From UBA7692 sp033578915 (lineage in GTDB: Bacteria > Bacteroidota > Bacteroidia > Chitinophagales > LD1), in NCBI GenBank assembly GCA_033578915.1, contig JAVQWQ010000023.1, positions 1 through 22,297 of the forward strand: 22,297 nt of DNA. The letters run 5' to 3'. Below the pieces are notes generated by a model. The model ran no database searches, was not told the DNA's origin, and saw only the letters and a list, made by a program, of their open reading frames with translations. Each line of letters begins with the position of its first letter. The stretch's first letter is position 1. The position numbers and the translations under genes are program-made. This document shows positions 15,455 through 22,297 of this stretch, piece after piece.

Positions 15455-15928
15455 TTATGGCTTTCCTGCTGCTTTTTCAAAAGGATTTGTTACTTTTTGT
15501 TCTCCTTGCTTTTGGCCGGCAGCTTTTTCAAAAGGATTAGTTGTTTGAGTTCCGCCACTGCTTTGTCCGGAAGCCTTTTCAAACGGATTAGTTGTCTTAG
15601 GTTCTTCTTTCTTTACCGGTTCATTTTTCTTAGGCTCAGCAGCAGCCGTTGGCTTCTTTGGAGCTGGTTTTGGTACGGGCTTGCCACCTTTTTTAGCAGT
15701 AGCTTCTGCAGCCAATCTTTCAACTTCGGCCTGAGCAGCGGCTAGAACCTCTGCATCGCATTCTGCAGCAACTTCTGCTTCTAGCGCCTTAATTTTCTCA
15801 TCAATAAGGCTTTGAATCTTGTCGTTTTGTTCCTGAGTCTTTTTTGCAATTTCTTCTGCGTTATTGCAACTGTTAAGCGCTATAGCTGCTGTAGCGCTTG
15901 CAACTAAAACCATGAATATCTTTTTCAT
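15455..15928 (-). CDS. Coiled-coil lipoprotein with NPF tandem repeats
   Basis: 157 residues. The lipoprotein signal ends at lipobox LNSC (Cys21). Residues ~22-80 are an Ala/Glu/Lys-rich helix with heptad spacing, probably a coiled coil, with one internal cysteine (AAECDAEV, Cys57). Residues ~80-111 are Lys/Pro-rich (KPVPKPAPKKP). Residues 112-157 are 2.7 copies of a 17-residue repeat beginning TTNPFEKA(A/S)GQ. This looks like a lipid-anchored stalk with a disordered, basic, repeat-bearing tip. I do not recognise a named family. It lies 27 bases downstream of a smaller lipoprotein of similar design, probably in the same transcript. Confidence 0.72.
   Translation of the reverse strand: MKKIFMVLVASATAAIALNSCNNAEEIAKKTQEQNDKIQSLIDEKIKALEAEVAAECDAEVLAAAQAEVERLAAEATAKKGGKPVPKPAPKKPTAAAEPKKNEPVKKEEPKTTNPFEKASGQSSGGTQTTNPFEKAAGQKQGEQKVTNPFEKAAGKP
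15458..15595 (-). repeat. 51-base tandem coding repeat, 2.7 copies (TTNPFEKAxGQ unit)
   Basis: Three copies of TNPFEKA start exactly 17 residues (51 bases) apart at the C-terminus of the coiled-coil lipoprotein, units at residues 112-128, 129-145 and 146-157. The core (NPFEKA) is identical in each and the linker between cores is variable. Confidence 0.88.
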
Positions 15929-15955
15929 CGTTATTTAATTTTTAAAGTTAAAAAA

Positions 15956-16198
15956 TTATTGAGCTTGACCGGCTGCATTTTGCAATTCAGCCACTTTGGC
16001 AGCAACTTTAGCTGCTTTTTCGCTTTCACAGGCTGCTTTCAATTCAGCGCGCTTGCTTTCGGCAATAGCGTTGAAAGCGGAATCAACTTTTGCAGTAATT
16101 TGTTCTTCGGTGAGTGGAACAAATTTTTCACCGCAACTCACCAATGCGAGTGAAAAAATCGAAGCTGCCCCCAGCAGCGAAAAGAATTTCTTTTTCAT
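15956..16198 (-). CDS. Small Ala-rich coiled-coil lipoprotein
   Basis: 80 residues. Signal MKKKFFSLLGAASIFSLALVSC with lipobox LVSC (Cys22). The mature part is one Ala/Glu/Lys-rich helix (EEQITAKVDSAFNAIAESKRAELKAACESEKAAKVAAKVAEL) with a single internal cysteine at ~57, 35 residues after the lipidated one. Its downstream neighbour has its internal cysteine 36 residues after the lipid site, so the two look like paralogues. It could form a short periplasmic helix bundle, loosely like Lpp, but no known family is recognised. Reasonably placed ATG; promoter candidate at 16237-16268. Confidence 0.68.
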   Translation of the reverse strand: MKKKFFSLLGAASIFSLALVSCGEKFVPLTEEQITAKVDSAFNAIAESKRAELKAACESEKAAKVAAKVAELQNAAGQAQ

Positions 16199-16236
16199 AG
16201 TTTAAATGTTTTTGAAATATATTTTTTTGAACGCTG

Positions 16237-16268
16237 CGAAAATACATGTAAGGTTTTTAAATAAACAA
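16237..16268 (-). promoter_or_regulatory. Promoter candidate for the two coiled-coil lipoprotein genes
   Basis: On the minus strand TATTTTCG (16237-16244) matches TAnnTTTG at seven of eight positions and is followed by CAGCG. A TTG (16266-16268) lies 21 bases upstream, slightly farther than usual. Inferred from consensus. Confidence 0.38.
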
Positions 16269-16322
16269 GCAATGATGAAAATAATTTTTATTGTATATGA
16301 AATGTTAAAAAGGCAAAACAAA

Positions 16323-17000
16323 TTATTCATTCAGCAAGTCAGGCCTTCGTTGGCGCGTGCGCTCCAGCGCTTGTTCAAATCGCCACTCCTGAATTCTCTT
16401 TTCGTGCCCGGATAATAATACTTCCGGTACAGCAAGCCCTCTGAATACCGGTGGCCTGGTGTAAACCGGCGGTGCTAAAAGATTATCCTGAAAAGAATCG
16501 CTTAATGCAGATGTCTCGTCATTCAATACTCCGGGCAGCAACCTTCCGATGCCGTCCACCAAAACAGCAGCTGCAAGTTCCCCTCCCGATAATACATAAT
16601 CACCAATAGATATCTCTTTTGTAATAAATAATTGCCTGATTCTTTCATCTATTCCTTTGTAGTGACCACACAGTAATATAATATTTTCCAGCAGCGATAT
16701 AGAATTCAGCATCTTCTGATTAAGCCTTTCACCATCAGGTGTGAGATATATTATTTCATCATAAGTTCTCTCGCTCTGTAGTTTTTCAATGCACGCAGCG
16801 ATGGGTTCACACATCATTACCATACCGGCCCCCCCGCCATACTGGTAATCGTCCACTGTTTTATGTTTATCTGTGGCAAAATCACGAAGGTTAATCAGAT
16901 GAATGTCCAGTAGCCCTTTTTCTTGTGCACGTTTCAAAATGCTGTGGTTAAAAGGGCTATGAAGCAGCTCAGGTAAAACAGTAATTATATCAATTCTCAT
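16323..17000 (-). CDS. trmD: tRNA (guanine-N1)-methyltransferase
   Basis: 225 residues, a normal SPOUT-class TrmD. It methylates G37 of tRNAs with SAM, preventing +1 frameshifting. MRIDIITVLPEL opens the protein; YGGGAGMVM (54-62) and LLCGHYKGIDERI (109-121) with SIGDYVLSGGELAA (131-144) form the trefoil-knot SAM site; the C-terminal domain contains PPVFRGLAVPEVLLSGHEKRIQEWR. It starts 8 bases after the rimM stop, the usual rpsP-rimM-trmD order. rplS, the fourth gene of this operon in many bacteria, does not follow; the next gene is a lipoprotein 124 bases on. Confidence 0.97.
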   Translation of the reverse strand: MRIDIITVLPELLHSPFNHSILKRAQEKGLLDIHLINLRDFATDKHKTVDDYQYGGGAGMVMMCEPIAACIEKLQSERTYDEIIYLTPDGERLNQKMLNSISLLENIILLCGHYKGIDERIRQLFITKEISIGDYVLSGGELAAAVLVDGIGRLLPGVLNDETSALSDSFQDNLLAPPVYTRPPVFRGLAVPEVLLSGHEKRIQEWRFEQALERTRQRRPDLLNE

Positions 17001-17008
17001 CCTGTAGG

Positions 17009-17533
17009 TTATTGATCTGTATTTATGTATGCTTCAATAATACCTTGAGGTAAGCGCGTGTATAATATTTTGTTTTCATAATCAATCTTTATCAGAAAAA
17101 CGTCTGTAAGCGGGAACATCACCTCATGATTGCGATAGTTAAGCGATAAGATGGTATGTGCTTTGCTATGCATCGCATCAGAAATAATTCCCAGCTCCCC
17201 GTAGCATTCATCTATTACTTTAAAACTTATGTAGTTAAAATCTTCTGTCTGTTTAAAGAATTCATCAAAGTCCTTTGTTTTAATCATAATTTCAGCATGA
17301 GTCAATTTCACAGCCGCCTCCCTTGAAGAAATTTCTTCTAATTTTAAATAGCCCTGCTTGGCTTCCGTTATTTTTATTTCTTCCACAAAATAAGGTATAG
17401 GCTGACTTTGTTGTGTTTCTGCAAGATAAACAGACTTGGGAAATTCTGAACTTTTCAATTCAAAGAGTAAATAAAAACGGAAAGCCCCACGTGTACCGTG
17501 AGGCTTACCTACTTTGGCTACTGTTGTGAACAT
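17009..17533 (-). CDS. rimM: Ribosome maturation factor RimM
   Basis: About 174 residues. N-terminal barrel VAKVGKPHGTRGAFRFYL, the RimM signature, then a PRC-barrel domain (YISFKVIDECYGELGIISDAM ... HEVMFPLTDVFLIKID). RimM binds S19 and assists 16S rRNA processing and assembly of the 30S head. The ATG at 17533 (MFTTVAKV) fits the family; a GTG at 17542 three codons upstream is the alternative. It lies 29 bases after rpsP and 8 before trmD, so it is translated from the same mRNA. Confidence 0.94.
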   Translation of the reverse strand: MFTTVAKVGKPHGTRGAFRFYLLFELKSSEFPKSVYLAETQQSQPIPYFVEEIKITEAKQGYLKLEEISSREAAVKLTHAEIMIKTKDFDEFFKQTEDFNYISFKVIDECYGELGIISDAMHSKAHTILSLNYRNHEVMFPLTDVFLIKIDYENKILYTRLPQGIIEAYINTDQ

Positions 17534-17562
17534 ACGATTCACAAATCAGCGGCTTATGTTAT

Positions 17563-18096
17563 TTATTCAGATACTTCAGCAGAGGTATCTCCGCCTTCTG
17601 TTTCCGGTTTTTCAGCTTCAGCCTGGGCAGCCGCTGCCGCTGCGAGTGCTTCAGCGCGTTTACGTTCACGCTCTTCGCGTTTTTTGGCTTCCTCCTCCAG
17701 CAATTTAGCCATACGTTCAGCTTTGTCTTTATGATGCTTGCGTTGATGATCCAGCACAGCATTTTTGTGTGCTTCTTGCCATTCCTGAAATTTTTGCTCT
17801 GCAACCTCCAAAGAAAAAGCTCCTTTTGCCACTCCGCGAAGTAAATGCTTTTTGTACAACACGCCTTTATACTTCAGAATTGCGTGAACTGTATCTGTTG
17901 GCTCTGCGCCTTTCTGCAACCAGTTAAGAGCGCGATCAACATCAATATGGATAGTAGCAGGCCTGGTGAGAGGATTGTAGTCGCCTATTTTTTCAATAAA
18001 TTTTCCATCCCGAGGGGCGCGGCTGTCTGCTACAACAATGTGATAAAAAGGACGCTTTCCTCTTCCATGTCTTTGTAATCTGATACGTACTGCCAT
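17563..18096 (-). CDS. rpsP: 30S ribosomal protein S16 with long C-terminal extension
   Basis: 177 residues against ~80-90 in E. coli. The S16 core is at ~1-85: VRIRLQRHGRGKRPFYHIVVADSRAPRDG, IEKIGDYNP and LNWLQKGAEPTDTV. The remaining ~90 residues are an extension of charged helix (KAERMAKLLEEEAKKREERERKR), an Ala run and an acidic tail (TEGGDTSAEVSE). Extended S16 is usual in Bacteroidota, so this is a lineage trait and not a fusion error. It begins only 37 bases after the rplC stop with no strong promoter between, so it is probably co-transcribed with the str/S10-derived genes upstream. Confidence 0.96.
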   Translation of the reverse strand: MAVRIRLQRHGRGKRPFYHIVVADSRAPRDGKFIEKIGDYNPLTRPATIHIDVDRALNWLQKGAEPTDTVHAILKYKGVLYKKHLLRGVAKGAFSLEVAEQKFQEWQEAHKNAVLDHQRKHHKDKAERMAKLLEEEAKKREERERKRAEALAAAAAAQAEAEKPETEGGDTSAEVSE

Positions 18097-18133
18097 GTCT
18101 TAAAATTAATTTAAGGGTTGGGAATATATAGTA

Positions 18134-18754
18134 TTATGATTTGCTTTCTACAATCACATATGAGCCATTATGCCCTGGCAAAGCTCCTTTTATTAACAGC
18201 AAATTTTGTTCGGGCAAAATTTTCACTATTTTAAGGTTTCGGACTTTCACGCGTTCTCCACCCATTCTTCCGGCCATGCGCATACCTTTTAGTACGTGGC
18301 TGGGGTCGGATGAGGCGCCAACCGAACCGGGTGCTCTTTCGCGGTCGTGTTGTCCATGAGAACCCATACCTACTCCGCTAAAGCCATGCCGCTTAACCAC
18401 ACCTTGAAACCCTTTTCCTTTCGATATCCCGATAACGTTTACAGACTCTCCGTTATCGAATATCTCTACCGTAACTTCATCTCCAATATTGGCTGTCAAA
18501 TCAAAATCCCTGATCTCAGCCACCTTTCTTTTGGGAGTGGTATTAGCTTTCTTAAAATGGCCAATCAAAGGCTTTGGAGTGTTCTTCTCTTTGCGTTCGT
18601 CAAAAGCCAGTTGTATGGCATTATAACCGTCTTTTTCGGTAGTTTTCACCTGTGTAACAATACACGGACCTGCCTGTACAACGGTTACTGCAACTTGCTT
18701 GCCGTTGTCAAAGATACTGGTCATCCCGACCTTTTTACCTATTATTCCTTTCAT
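18134..18754 (-). CDS. rplC: 50S ribosomal protein L3
   Basis: 206 residues. MKGIIGKKVGMTSIF at the N-terminus and the conserved tail loop GVVKRHGFSGVGMGSHGQHDRERAPGSVG, then RMAGRMGGERVKVRNLKIV, identify L3, which binds 23S rRNA near the peptidyl-transferase centre. The ATG at 18754 is the family start; an in-frame ATG at 18793 would add an unrelated 13-residue leader. It follows rpsJ by 59 bases as in the S10 operon, but its usual next gene, rplD, is absent: rpsP follows instead. Confidence 0.97.
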   Translation of the reverse strand: MKGIIGKKVGMTSIFDNGKQVAVTVVQAGPCIVTQVKTTEKDGYNAIQLAFDERKEKNTPKPLIGHFKKANTTPKRKVAEIRDFDLTANIGDEVTVEIFDNGESVNVIGISKGKGFQGVVKRHGFSGVGMGSHGQHDRERAPGSVGASSDPSHVLKGMRMAGRMGGERVKVRNLKIVKILPEQNLLLIKGALPGHNGSYVIVESKS

Positions 18755-18813
18755 ACATTTTATTTTAGAGGAATCCCGGAAGCGATTGTCCAAGATTCAT
18801 AAAAAACAACTTA

Positions 18814-19119
18814 TTAAGCTTTAATTTCTACTTCGACCCCACTGGGCAACTCCAGCTTCATCAAAGCATCTACCGTTTTAGATGTTGTTGAATATATATC
18901 CAGCAACCTTTTATAAGTACACAGTTGAAATTGCTCTTTCGAGTTGGAGTTAACATGCGGGCAACGGTTTACCGTAAAAATCTTCTTTACAGTAGGCAGC
19001 GGAATAGGGCCGCTAACCACTGCGCCGGTGTTTCTCACGGTTTTTACTATCTTTTCAGCGCTTTTATCAACAAGGCTGTGGTCGTAGCTCTTCAACTTTA
19101 TTCTTATTCTTTGGCTCAT
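18814..19119 (-). CDS. rpsJ: 30S ribosomal protein S10
   Basis: 101 residues, standard length. MSQRIRIKLKSYDHSLVDKSAEKIV, GPIPLPTVKKIFTV, HVNSNSKEQFQL and the C-terminal LPSGVEVEIKA are conserved. S10 is part of the 30S head and also the NusE transcription antitermination factor. It follows fusA by 26 bases with no tuf gene between, as is common in Bacteroidota. Confidence 0.98.
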   Translation of the reverse strand: MSQRIRIKLKSYDHSLVDKSAEKIVKTVRNTGAVVSGPIPLPTVKKIFTVNRCPHVNSNSKEQFQLCTYKRLLDIYSTTSKTVDALMKLELPSGVEVEIKA

Positions 19120-19145
19120 AGGTTACTCTAGTTTATATTAAGAAA

Positions 19146-21260
19146 TTATTCTTCATCAATCTTAACATGCTTGCCTTGGTTTTTAGCAATCACTTCCTTG
19201 GCTATGTTCTCAGGAGCCGGCTGATAGCTATGAAATTCCATTGATGAGGTAGCCCGACCGGATGTAAGAGTTCTCAGCTGCGTGACGTATCCAAACATTT
19301 CGCTCAACGGCACCTTAGCCCTTATGACCTGTGCATTTTGCTTGGCTTCCATACCTTCAAGCATCCCTCTTCTGCGGTTCAGGTCACCTACTACATCTCC
19401 GGTATTTTCTTCTGGAGTTACCACCTCAAGTTTCATGATCGGCTCTAACAGAACCGGCCCCGCCAACTTGGCGGCATTCCTAAAGGCTAGTTTTGCACAC
19501 AACTCAAAGGAAAGAGAGTCTGAGTCAACAGGGTGGAAAGAACCATCGTATAATCTCACGCGCATTCCATCGAGTTCGTAACCGGCCAATACACCAGTCT
19601 TCATAGCTTCACGAAGTCCTTTCTCAACTGCAGGGATAAATTCTTTTGGAATAGCGCCACCGAATATATCATTTATAAATTCAAGACCTTCCTTGTTATC
19701 TTGCGTAGGCCCTATTTCGATATGAATATCTGCATATTTTCCACGGCCACCGGTTTGCTTTTTATATAGCTCTCGATGAGTAACTGTTTTGGTAAGGCGT
19801 TCACGATAATTTACCTGTGGTTGACCTTGGTTGCATTCTACTTTAAACTCTCTGCGCAACCTGTCCACAATAATTTCCAGATGAAGTTCACCCATTCCGG
19901 AAATAATGGTTTGACCGGTTTGCTCGTCAAAGCTTACTTTGAAGGTGGGGTCTTCTTCAGCCAACTTAGAGAGAGCCATGCCAAGCTTATCCATGTCCTT
20001 CTGGGTCTTGGGCTCAATAGCCAGCGAAATAACCGGCTCTGGAAATTTCATGCTCTCCAACACTATCGGATACTTTTCATCGCATAAAGTATCGCCCGTT
20101 CGTATATCTTTAAAGCCGACAGCCGCAGCAATATCGCCGGCTTCTACGCGCTCAATAGGGTTTTGCTTATTGGCATGCATCTGGAACAACCTCGAGATGC
20201 GCTCCTTTTTACCAGTACGGCTGTTGTACACATACGAGCCAGCTTCTAACGATCCTGAGTAAACACGGAAATAACATAGACGACCCACATAAGGGTCAGT
20301 AGCTATTTTGAAAGCCAACGCAGTAAAAGGCTCATCGGTATCTGGCTTACGTACAACCTCTTCACCAGTTTCAGGATTGGTTCCTTTAATAACTTCTTTA
20401 TCCTGTGGGGAAGGAAGCAACGCGCATACGGCATCCAACACGGCTTGTACACCTTTATTTTTAAAAGATGAACCGCAAAACATCGGCACCACTTTTTGGG
20501 CAATCACTGCTTTGCGAATGGCCGCTCTTATTTCATCGGGAGATATGGAATTGGGATCTTCAAAAAATTTCTCCATCAAGGTGTCATCAAACTCAGCCAC
20601 TTGCTCTAACATTTTTTCCCGGTACATTTTGGCATCTTCAACCAACTCGGCAGGAGTTTCAATCACCTTATAGGTCATTCCTTTGTCCTCCTCATTCCAT
20701 ATGATTGCCTGATTGGTTACCAAATCAACCACTCCTTTAAAATTATCTTCAACACCTATGGGAATTTGCATCACCATAGGATTGGCTCCAAGCATCGTTC
20801 TAACCTGGTTGACTACATTGAAATAATCAGCGCCCTGGCGGTCCATTTTATTCACAAAACCGATGCGCGCGACACCGTAGTTGTCTGCCAGCCTCCAGTT
20901 GGTTTCTGATTGCGGCTCTACTCCATCCACAGCAGAAAAGAGAAACACCAGGCCATCGAGCACGCGCAGGGAACGGTTCACCTCTACTGTAAAGTCAACG
21001 TGCCCGGGGGTGTCAATAATGTTGATGTCGTATTTTTTGCCTTGCCATGTCCATGAACAGCGCGTAGCGGCAGAGGTGATGGTGATACCCCTCTCCTGCT
21101 CCTGCTCCATCCAGTCCATGGTAGCTGCTCCTTCGTGTACTTCACCGATCTTGTAATTGACGCCGGTGTAGTAAAGGATGCGCTCCGTAGTAGTTGTTTT
21201 ACCGGCATCAATATGAGCGGCTATTCCAATATTTCTGGTAAAACTGAGGTCTTTGCCCAT
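19146..21260 (-). CDS. fusA: Translation elongation factor G
   Basis: A 704-residue GTPase that drives ribosomal translocation and, with RRF, recycling. G1 AHIDAGKTTTTERIL is at 15-29, the switch I region RGITITSAA at 57-65, G3 DTPGHVDFT at 83-91, and G4 NKMD at 137-140. Domain II and III motifs (FKIATDPYVGRL, SGMGELHLEII) and the domain IV/V segment GGRGKYADIHIEI and GYVTQLRTLTSGRAT follow. Length and order are those of canonical EF-G. It sits 23 bases after rpsG. This is the only fusA copy in the window, and its position in the str operon marks it as the housekeeping one. Confidence 0.98.
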   Translation of the reverse strand: MGKDLSFTRNIGIAAHIDAGKTTTTERILYYTGVNYKIGEVHEGAATMDWMEQEQERGITITSAATRCSWTWQGKKYDINIIDTPGHVDFTVEVNRSLRVLDGLVFLFSAVDGVEPQSETNWRLADNYGVARIGFVNKMDRQGADYFNVVNQVRTMLGANPMVMQIPIGVEDNFKGVVDLVTNQAIIWNEEDKGMTYKVIETPAELVEDAKMYREKMLEQVAEFDDTLMEKFFEDPNSISPDEIRAAIRKAVIAQKVVPMFCGSSFKNKGVQAVLDAVCALLPSPQDKEVIKGTNPETGEEVVRKPDTDEPFTALAFKIATDPYVGRLCYFRVYSGSLEAGSYVYNSRTGKKERISRLFQMHANKQNPIERVEAGDIAAAVGFKDIRTGDTLCDEKYPIVLESMKFPEPVISLAIEPKTQKDMDKLGMALSKLAEEDPTFKVSFDEQTGQTIISGMGELHLEIIVDRLRREFKVECNQGQPQVNYRERLTKTVTHRELYKKQTGGRGKYADIHIEIGPTQDNKEGLEFINDIFGGAIPKEFIPAVEKGLREAMKTGVLAGYELDGMRVRLYDGSFHPVDSDSLSFELCAKLAFRNAAKLAGPVLLEPIMKLEVVTPEENTGDVVGDLNRRRGMLEGMEAKQNAQVIRAKVPLSEMFGYVTQLRTLTSGRATSSMEFHSYQPAPENIAKEVIAKNQGKHVKIDEE

Positions 21261-21283
21261 ACAGTATCGCTGAAACTTTGGTT

Positions 21284-21751
21284 TTAGAATTTAAAATGAG
21301 AAAATGCCTTATTGGCTTCTGCCATACGGTGCGTATCTTCTTTCTTTTTGAAGGCGCCACCCTCTCCCTTAGAAGCTGCAATGATCTCGGCCGCAAGTTT
21401 GTCGCTCATAGATTTGCCATTCCTCTCTCGGCTATATTGAATAAGCCATTTCATGGCGAGCGTAATCTTTCTTTCGGGGCGCACTTCAGTGGGTATTTGA
21501 AAGTTTGCGCCTCCAATCCTTCTGCTGCGAACCTCCACGGCAGGGCCTACATTAGCTATTGCTTTGCGCCAGGTTTCCAGTCCATTCTCTTTTGTTCTCT
21601 CTTCTACCAGATCTACAGCATCGTAGAAAATTTTATATGCCAGCGCTTTCTTGCCGTTCCACATCAATGAATTAACAAATTTGGTAACCATGGTGTCGCC
21701 AAATTTGGGATCAGGTTGCAGATAACGTTTAGGCGCTCTTTTCTTTCTCAT
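21284..21751 (-). CDS. rpsG: 30S ribosomal protein S7
   Basis: 155 residues. MRKKRAPKR, DPKFGDTMVTKFVNSLM, the rRNA-binding VEVRSRRIGGANFQIPTEVRPERK and the C-terminal THRMAEANKAFSHFKF are typical of S7, which nucleates assembly of the 30S head and contacts E-site tRNA. It is the second gene of the str operon, 25 bases after rpsL, and co-transcribed with it. Confidence 0.98.
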   Translation of the reverse strand: MRKKRAPKRYLQPDPKFGDTMVTKFVNSLMWNGKKALAYKIFYDAVDLVEERTKENGLETWRKAIANVGPAVEVRSRRIGGANFQIPTEVRPERKITLAMKWLIQYSRERNGKSMSDKLAAEIIAASKGEGGAFKKKEDTHRMAEANKAFSHFKF

Positions 21752-21776
21752 TGTTTATCTGTGTTTGATTAAAAAA

Positions 21777-22187
21777 TTATTTCTTCTTACCGGCTGCAGC
21801 AGCAGGAGCAGCACCTGGCTTAGGTCTTTTGGTGCCGTATTTGCTGCGGCTCTTTTTTCTGTTCTCCACTCCGGCGGTGTCTAAAGAACCACGCACGATA
21901 TGATAACGCACACCGGGCAGGTCTTTCACACGGCCGCCACGAATAAGCACGATAGAGTGTTCCTGCAAGTTGTGCCCTTCGCCCGGTATGTATGCGATAA
22001 CCTCCGTTGAGTTGGTCAAACGAACTTTTGCCACTTTCCTCAGCGCAGAGTTTGGTTTTTTGGGCGTTGTGGTGTACACACGCGTACAAACGCCACGCTT
22101 CTGAGGGCAGGCATCTAAGGCACGGCTCTTGGATTTGGCGCGTATAATCTGCCTCGATTTTCTCACTAATTGCTGTATAGTTGGCAT
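21777..22187 (-). CDS. rpsL: 30S ribosomal protein S12
   Basis: 136 residues. MPTIQQLVRKSR, CPQKRGVCTRVYTTTPKKPNSALRK (decoding-centre loop, Lys43/44 intact) and GGRVKDLPGVRYHIVRG (Lys88 and the Asp89 often methylthiolated by RimO) are wild type, so there is no sign of the classical streptomycin-resistance substitutions. The C-terminus carries a short Ala/Pro/Lys tail (GAAPAAAAGKKK) beyond the E. coli end. It is the first gene of the str operon, with a near-consensus promoter directly upstream. Confidence 0.98.
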   Translation of the reverse strand: MPTIQQLVRKSRQIIRAKSKSRALDACPQKRGVCTRVYTTTPKKPNSALRKVAKVRLTNSTEVIAYIPGEGHNLQEHSIVLIRGGRVKDLPGVRYHIVRGSLDTAGVENRKKSRSKYGTKRPKPGAAPAAAAGKKK

Positions 22188-22207
22188 TCCTATTTTTTTG
22201 GGAGGTG

Positions 22208-22238
22208 CAAAAGTAGCATCTTCATTTAAATATTCAAA
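22208..22238 (-). promoter_or_regulatory. str operon promoter (Bacteroidota sigma factor type)
   Basis: On the minus strand TTTG (22235-22238), a 19-base spacer and TACTTTTG (22208-22215): both boxes match the TTTG/TAnnTTTG consensus exactly. Transcription should begin near base 22201-22203, giving a leader of about 13-16 bases that includes AGGA just before the rpsL ATG. It probably drives the whole block down to trmD. Confidence 0.72.
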
Positions 22239-22297
22239 AAAACTTTGCGCTTCGTGATTAGCATTATCAAAAAGATAATTTAATGACTCGAAGTTAT

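Noticed and set aside
18755..18793. Upstream in-frame start for rplC
   Set aside because: It adds 13 residues not found in L3; MKGIIGKKVGMT is the conserved beginning.

Overview
The window is chromosomal DNA of a Bacteroidota bacterium, probably close to the Chitinophagales/Sphingobacteriales, though rank below phylum is a guess. The signs are: a type IX secretion C-terminal sorting domain on a CotH-kinase protein; an OmpA protein carrying a DUF5723-like barrel and thrombospondin type 3 repeats; a DUF1573 protein; many small lipoproteins; a long C-terminal extension on ribosomal protein S16; no tuf gene between fusA and rpsJ; and several promoters of the phylum-specific form TTTG-(18/19 nt)-TAnnTTTG. 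The sequence is AT-rich and gene-dense with ordinary housekeeping spacing. I see no phage, transposase, CRISPR array, rRNA or tRNA.

Layout, left to right. Bases 1-2462 hold the 3' part of a secreted CotH-kinase/chitobiase-C/T9SS protein (+). It converges on an Rrf2-family regulator (-, 2467-2939) that reads through only if one base is restored. Next is a GNAT/FemAB-like acyltransferase (+, 3299-4456), overlapping tail to tail with thioredoxin reductase trxB (-). Then come a DUF1573 exported protein (-), folC (-), an unusual GC-rich palindrome, and an 812-residue outer-membrane OmpA/TSP3 protein (-). purB (+) follows, then a dCMP deaminase (-), then serC-tatD (+, overlapping). From 14.5 to 16.2 kb lies a patch of four small lipoproteins on both strands, with one clear bidirectional terminator.

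The right end (22187 down to 16323, all -) is one ribosomal/translation block: rpsL-rpsG-fusA-rpsJ-rplC-rpsP-rimM-trmD. A near-perfect Bacteroidota promoter sits before rpsL. The first five genes are the normal str operon plus the first two genes of the S10 operon. The usual rplD-rplW-rplB continuation is absent and is replaced, 37 bases after rplC, by the rpsP-rimM-trmD cluster (S16, ribosome maturation, tRNA m1G37 methylation). This break in one of the most conserved bacterial gene orders is the most notable genomic feature here.

I did not find a convincing new multi-gene defence or biosynthetic system. The points most worth a second look are the S10-operon junction, the frameshifted Rrf2 gene, the palindrome at 7668-7703, the pair of cysteine-containing coiled-coil lipoproteins with NPF repeats, and the near-leaderless serC promoter.
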